From Corynebacterium accolens (GTDB lineage Bacteria; Actinomycetota; Actinomycetes; Mycobacteriales; Mycobacteriaceae): a stretch of DNA of 8,677 nucleotides. The notes under the pieces are model-generated. The model made no database searches and had not been told where the DNA came from. It saw only the letters and a program-made list of their open reading frames with translations. Numbering within the stretch: position 1 is the stretch's first letter; every line of letters starts with the position of its first letter. The translations under genes were made by a program, and so were the position numbers. The DNA is taken from positions 503,903-512,579 of the forward strand of contig NZ_CP100376.1 in assembly GCF_030515985.1 (NCBI RefSeq). The letters run 5' to 3'. Below are positions 7,421-8,677 of this stretch, one piece after another.

Positions 7421-7435
7421 GTTCAGAATGCGAAC
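7421..7435. promoter_or_regulatory. Predicted PcaR (IclR-type) operator
   Basis: GTTCAGAATGCGAAC is a 15-bp imperfect palindrome with GTTC/GAAC arms. It resembles the 15-bp site described for Pseudomonas PcaR, as I recall it (GTTCG...CGCAC). It overlaps the predicted -35 of pcaR and abuts the -35 of pcaI. This placement suits autorepression of pcaR, with effects on pcaI that could be activation or repression. A GGTTCA half-site copy lies at 7401-7406. Confidence 0.6.
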
Positions 7436-7450
7436 ACGATCGGGTACACT
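7422..7450 (+). promoter_or_regulatory. Predicted pcaR promoter
   Basis: TACACT (7445-7450) is a fair -10. Seventeen bases upstream is TTCAGA (7422-7427), a weak -35 lying inside the predicted operator. Transcription would start near 7457, leaving a leader of about 42 bases before the GTG at 7499. Confidence 0.45.
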
Positions 7451-7498
7451 GAAGAGACCTGGGACACTTAACCCTAAAAATAGCTTGGAGGACACACC

Positions 7499-8272
7499 GT
7501 GGCAGATACCCCCGTAGTGCAATCATTAGCCCGCGGACTCAATGTCATTCACTCGTTTAATGGCGAACGCCCGCGGCAAACACTGGCCCAGGTTGCCGAG
7601 GTCACAGGCCTAGCGCGCGCCACCGCACGTCGCTTTTTACACACGCTTGTCGCGGAAGGATACGCCCGCACCGATGGCTCGGATTTTTGGCTCACCCCGC
7701 GCGTTTTGGAACTGGGCTACTCCTATCTATCGAGCTTGGGACTGCCGGATATTTCCCAGCCCCATTTGAGGGAGTTATCCACCAAACTCGATGAGTCCTG
7801 CTCCGTGAGCGTGCTCGACCGCGACACCGTGGTCTATATCGCCCGCGCCGCCGCTCACCGCATTATGTCCACCAATATCACCATCGGTACGCGCTTCCCG
7901 GCGCACGCCACGTCCATGGGCCAGGTGCTGCTCGCCGATTTAACGCCGGCGGAGCTGGATGAGTACTTCGCCACCACCGCTCCGCTCGAGCAGGTCACCC
8001 CGCATACCCTGGTATCCCAGGATGCACTGCGGGCCCGCCTCGGCGAGGTCCGACGGCGCGGCTGGGTCATCGTGGACCAAGAGCTAGAAATAGGCCTGCG
8101 CTCCATCGCCGTTCCCATCCGGGATCGCACCGGGCGCGCTGTGGCGGCCATCAATATTTCCACCCAGACCTCCGTGTATTCCACCCAAGATCTCACCGCG
8201 CAGCTCCTCCCCGAGCTCCTCACTACCTGCGCGGCCATTTCCCACGATCTCACTACCACCGAAATTTCCTAA
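7499..8272 (+). CDS. pcaR: IclR-family regulator of beta-ketoadipate genes
   Basis: 257 residues, the usual IclR length. An N-terminal winged helix-turn-helix (about 5-68: VQSLARGLNVIHSF, then LAQVAEVTGLARATARRFLHTL as the helix-turn-helix) is followed by the IclR effector-binding domain (about 80-255) with HATSMGQVLLA (136-146) and DQELEIGLRSIAVPIRD (193-209), which is typical of the PcaR/PcaU/CatR group. The start is GTG at 7499, set by a perfect GGAGG (7487-7491) seven bases ahead. It is divergent from pcaIJ, with a 116-bp shared control region, and is followed nine bases after its stop by pcaF, so it is transcribed together with it. The expected ligand is a pathway intermediate such as 3-oxoadipate; this is from family knowledge, not visible in the sequence. 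Confidence 0.9.
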   Translation: MADTPVVQSLARGLNVIHSFNGERPRQTLAQVAEVTGLARATARRFLHTLVAEGYARTDGSDFWLTPRVLELGYSYLSSLGLPDISQPHLRELSTKLDESCSVSVLDRDTVVYIARAAAHRIMSTNITIGTRFPAHATSMGQVLLADLTPAELDEYFATTAPLEQVTPHTLVSQDALRARLGEVRRRGWVIVDQELEIGLRSIAVPIRDRTGRAVAAINISTQTSVYSTQDLTAQLLPELLTTCAAISHDLTTTEIS

Positions 8273-8281
8273 GGAGAATCC

Positions 8282-8677
8282 ATGCATACTCAAGACGTTG
8301 TCCTGTGCTACCCCAAGCGCACCCCAGTCGGCCGCTACGGCGGCGCGCTCAAATCCGTCCCCGTCCAGGATCTGGCCAGCCTGGTGGTATCCACCATCGT
8401 GGAAGAATCCGGCATCGACCCGAACATCATCGATGACATCATCCTCGGCCAAGCCTCCCCGAACGGCGCTGCGCCTGCCTTGGGCCGAGTCGCCGCCCTC
8501 GATGCCGGCCTCCCCGTCTCCGTGACCGGCATGCAGCTCGACCGCCGCTGCGGCTCCGGCCTGCAAGCCATCGTCACCGCCGCCGCCCACGTCGCCACCG
8601 GCGCGGCCGAGGTGGTCATCGCCGGCGGTGCCGAATCCATGTCGCGCACCGAGTACACCGTGGACGGCGATATTCGC
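8282..8677 (+). CDS. pcaF: Beta-ketoadipyl-CoA thiolase, 3' end outside window
   Basis: The first 132 codons of a thiolase that runs off the right edge; full-length relatives are about 400 residues. PcaF cleaves 3-oxoadipyl-CoA with CoA to succinyl-CoA and acetyl-CoA, the last step of the pathway. Visible features are the N-terminal LCYPKRTPVGRYGGALK, the nucleophile loop DRRCGSGLQAI with C90 as the acyl-accepting cysteine, and GGAESMS (115-121). The ATG follows AAGGAG (8271-8276), which overlaps the pcaR stop codon, so the gene is co-transcribed with pcaR. Acetyl-CoA acetyltransferase is the alternative from sequence alone, but the neighbours make PcaF much more likely. Confidence 0.88.
   Translation, partial: MHTQDVVLCYPKRTPVGRYGGALKSVPVQDLASLVVSTIVEESGIDPNIIDDIILGQASPNGAAPALGRVAALDAGLPVSVTGMQLDRRCGSGLQAIVTAAAHVATGAAEVVIAGGAESMSRTEYTVDGDIR

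Overview
The window looks like part of a Corynebacterium chromosome, probably not the C. glutamicum lineage. The DNA is GC-rich with strong AGGAGG-type ribosome binding sites. The order pcaJ-pcaI (minus), pcaR-pcaF (plus) matches, from memory, the beta-ketoadipate cluster of C. glutamicum. No mobile element, tRNA, rRNA or CRISPR array is visible.

Layout from left to right. (1) 1-496, minus: the first part of a YdcZ/DUF606-type DMT membrane protein, cut by the window edge, with an inverted repeat upstream of it. (2) 584-618: a Rho-independent terminator that ends the operon at 642-4152. (3) 642-4152, minus: a tight three-gene operon for a stand-alone biotin-dependent carboxylase, transcribed in the order 5S/PycB-type carboxyltransferase, biotin carboxyl carrier protein, biotin carboxylase. 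(4) 4153-4577: a 425-bp divergent control region holding an exact 13-bp triple repeat and several palindromes. (5) 4578-5924, plus: an MHS-type major facilitator symporter. (6) 5942-5982: a 15-bp-stem bidirectional terminator between convergent genes. (7) 5998-7382, minus: pcaJ and pcaI, the 3-oxoadipate:succinyl-CoA CoA-transferase. (8) 7383-7498: a divergent promoter region with a 15-bp IclR-type operator. (9) 7499-8272, plus: an IclR regulator, pcaR. (10) 8282-8677, plus: the start of the beta-ketoadipyl-CoA thiolase, pcaF.

How it fits together. PcaIJ activates 3-oxoadipate with succinyl-CoA and PcaF cleaves the product to succinyl-CoA and acetyl-CoA; PcaR should control both transcription units. 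The MHS symporter probably imports a carboxylate, possibly a dicarboxylate such as 3-oxoadipate. The most unusual element is the carboxylase. Its carboxyltransferase keeps the metal site and carboxylation chemistry of the pyruvate carboxylase/transcarboxylase 5S family, but the residues around the acceptor pocket differ, including the pyruvate-binding arginine. Its C-terminus also resembles the N-terminus of its own carrier protein. The substrate is therefore open. Related 15-bp GTTCA...GAAC palindromes occur in both divergent control regions, hinting at co-regulation with the pca genes.
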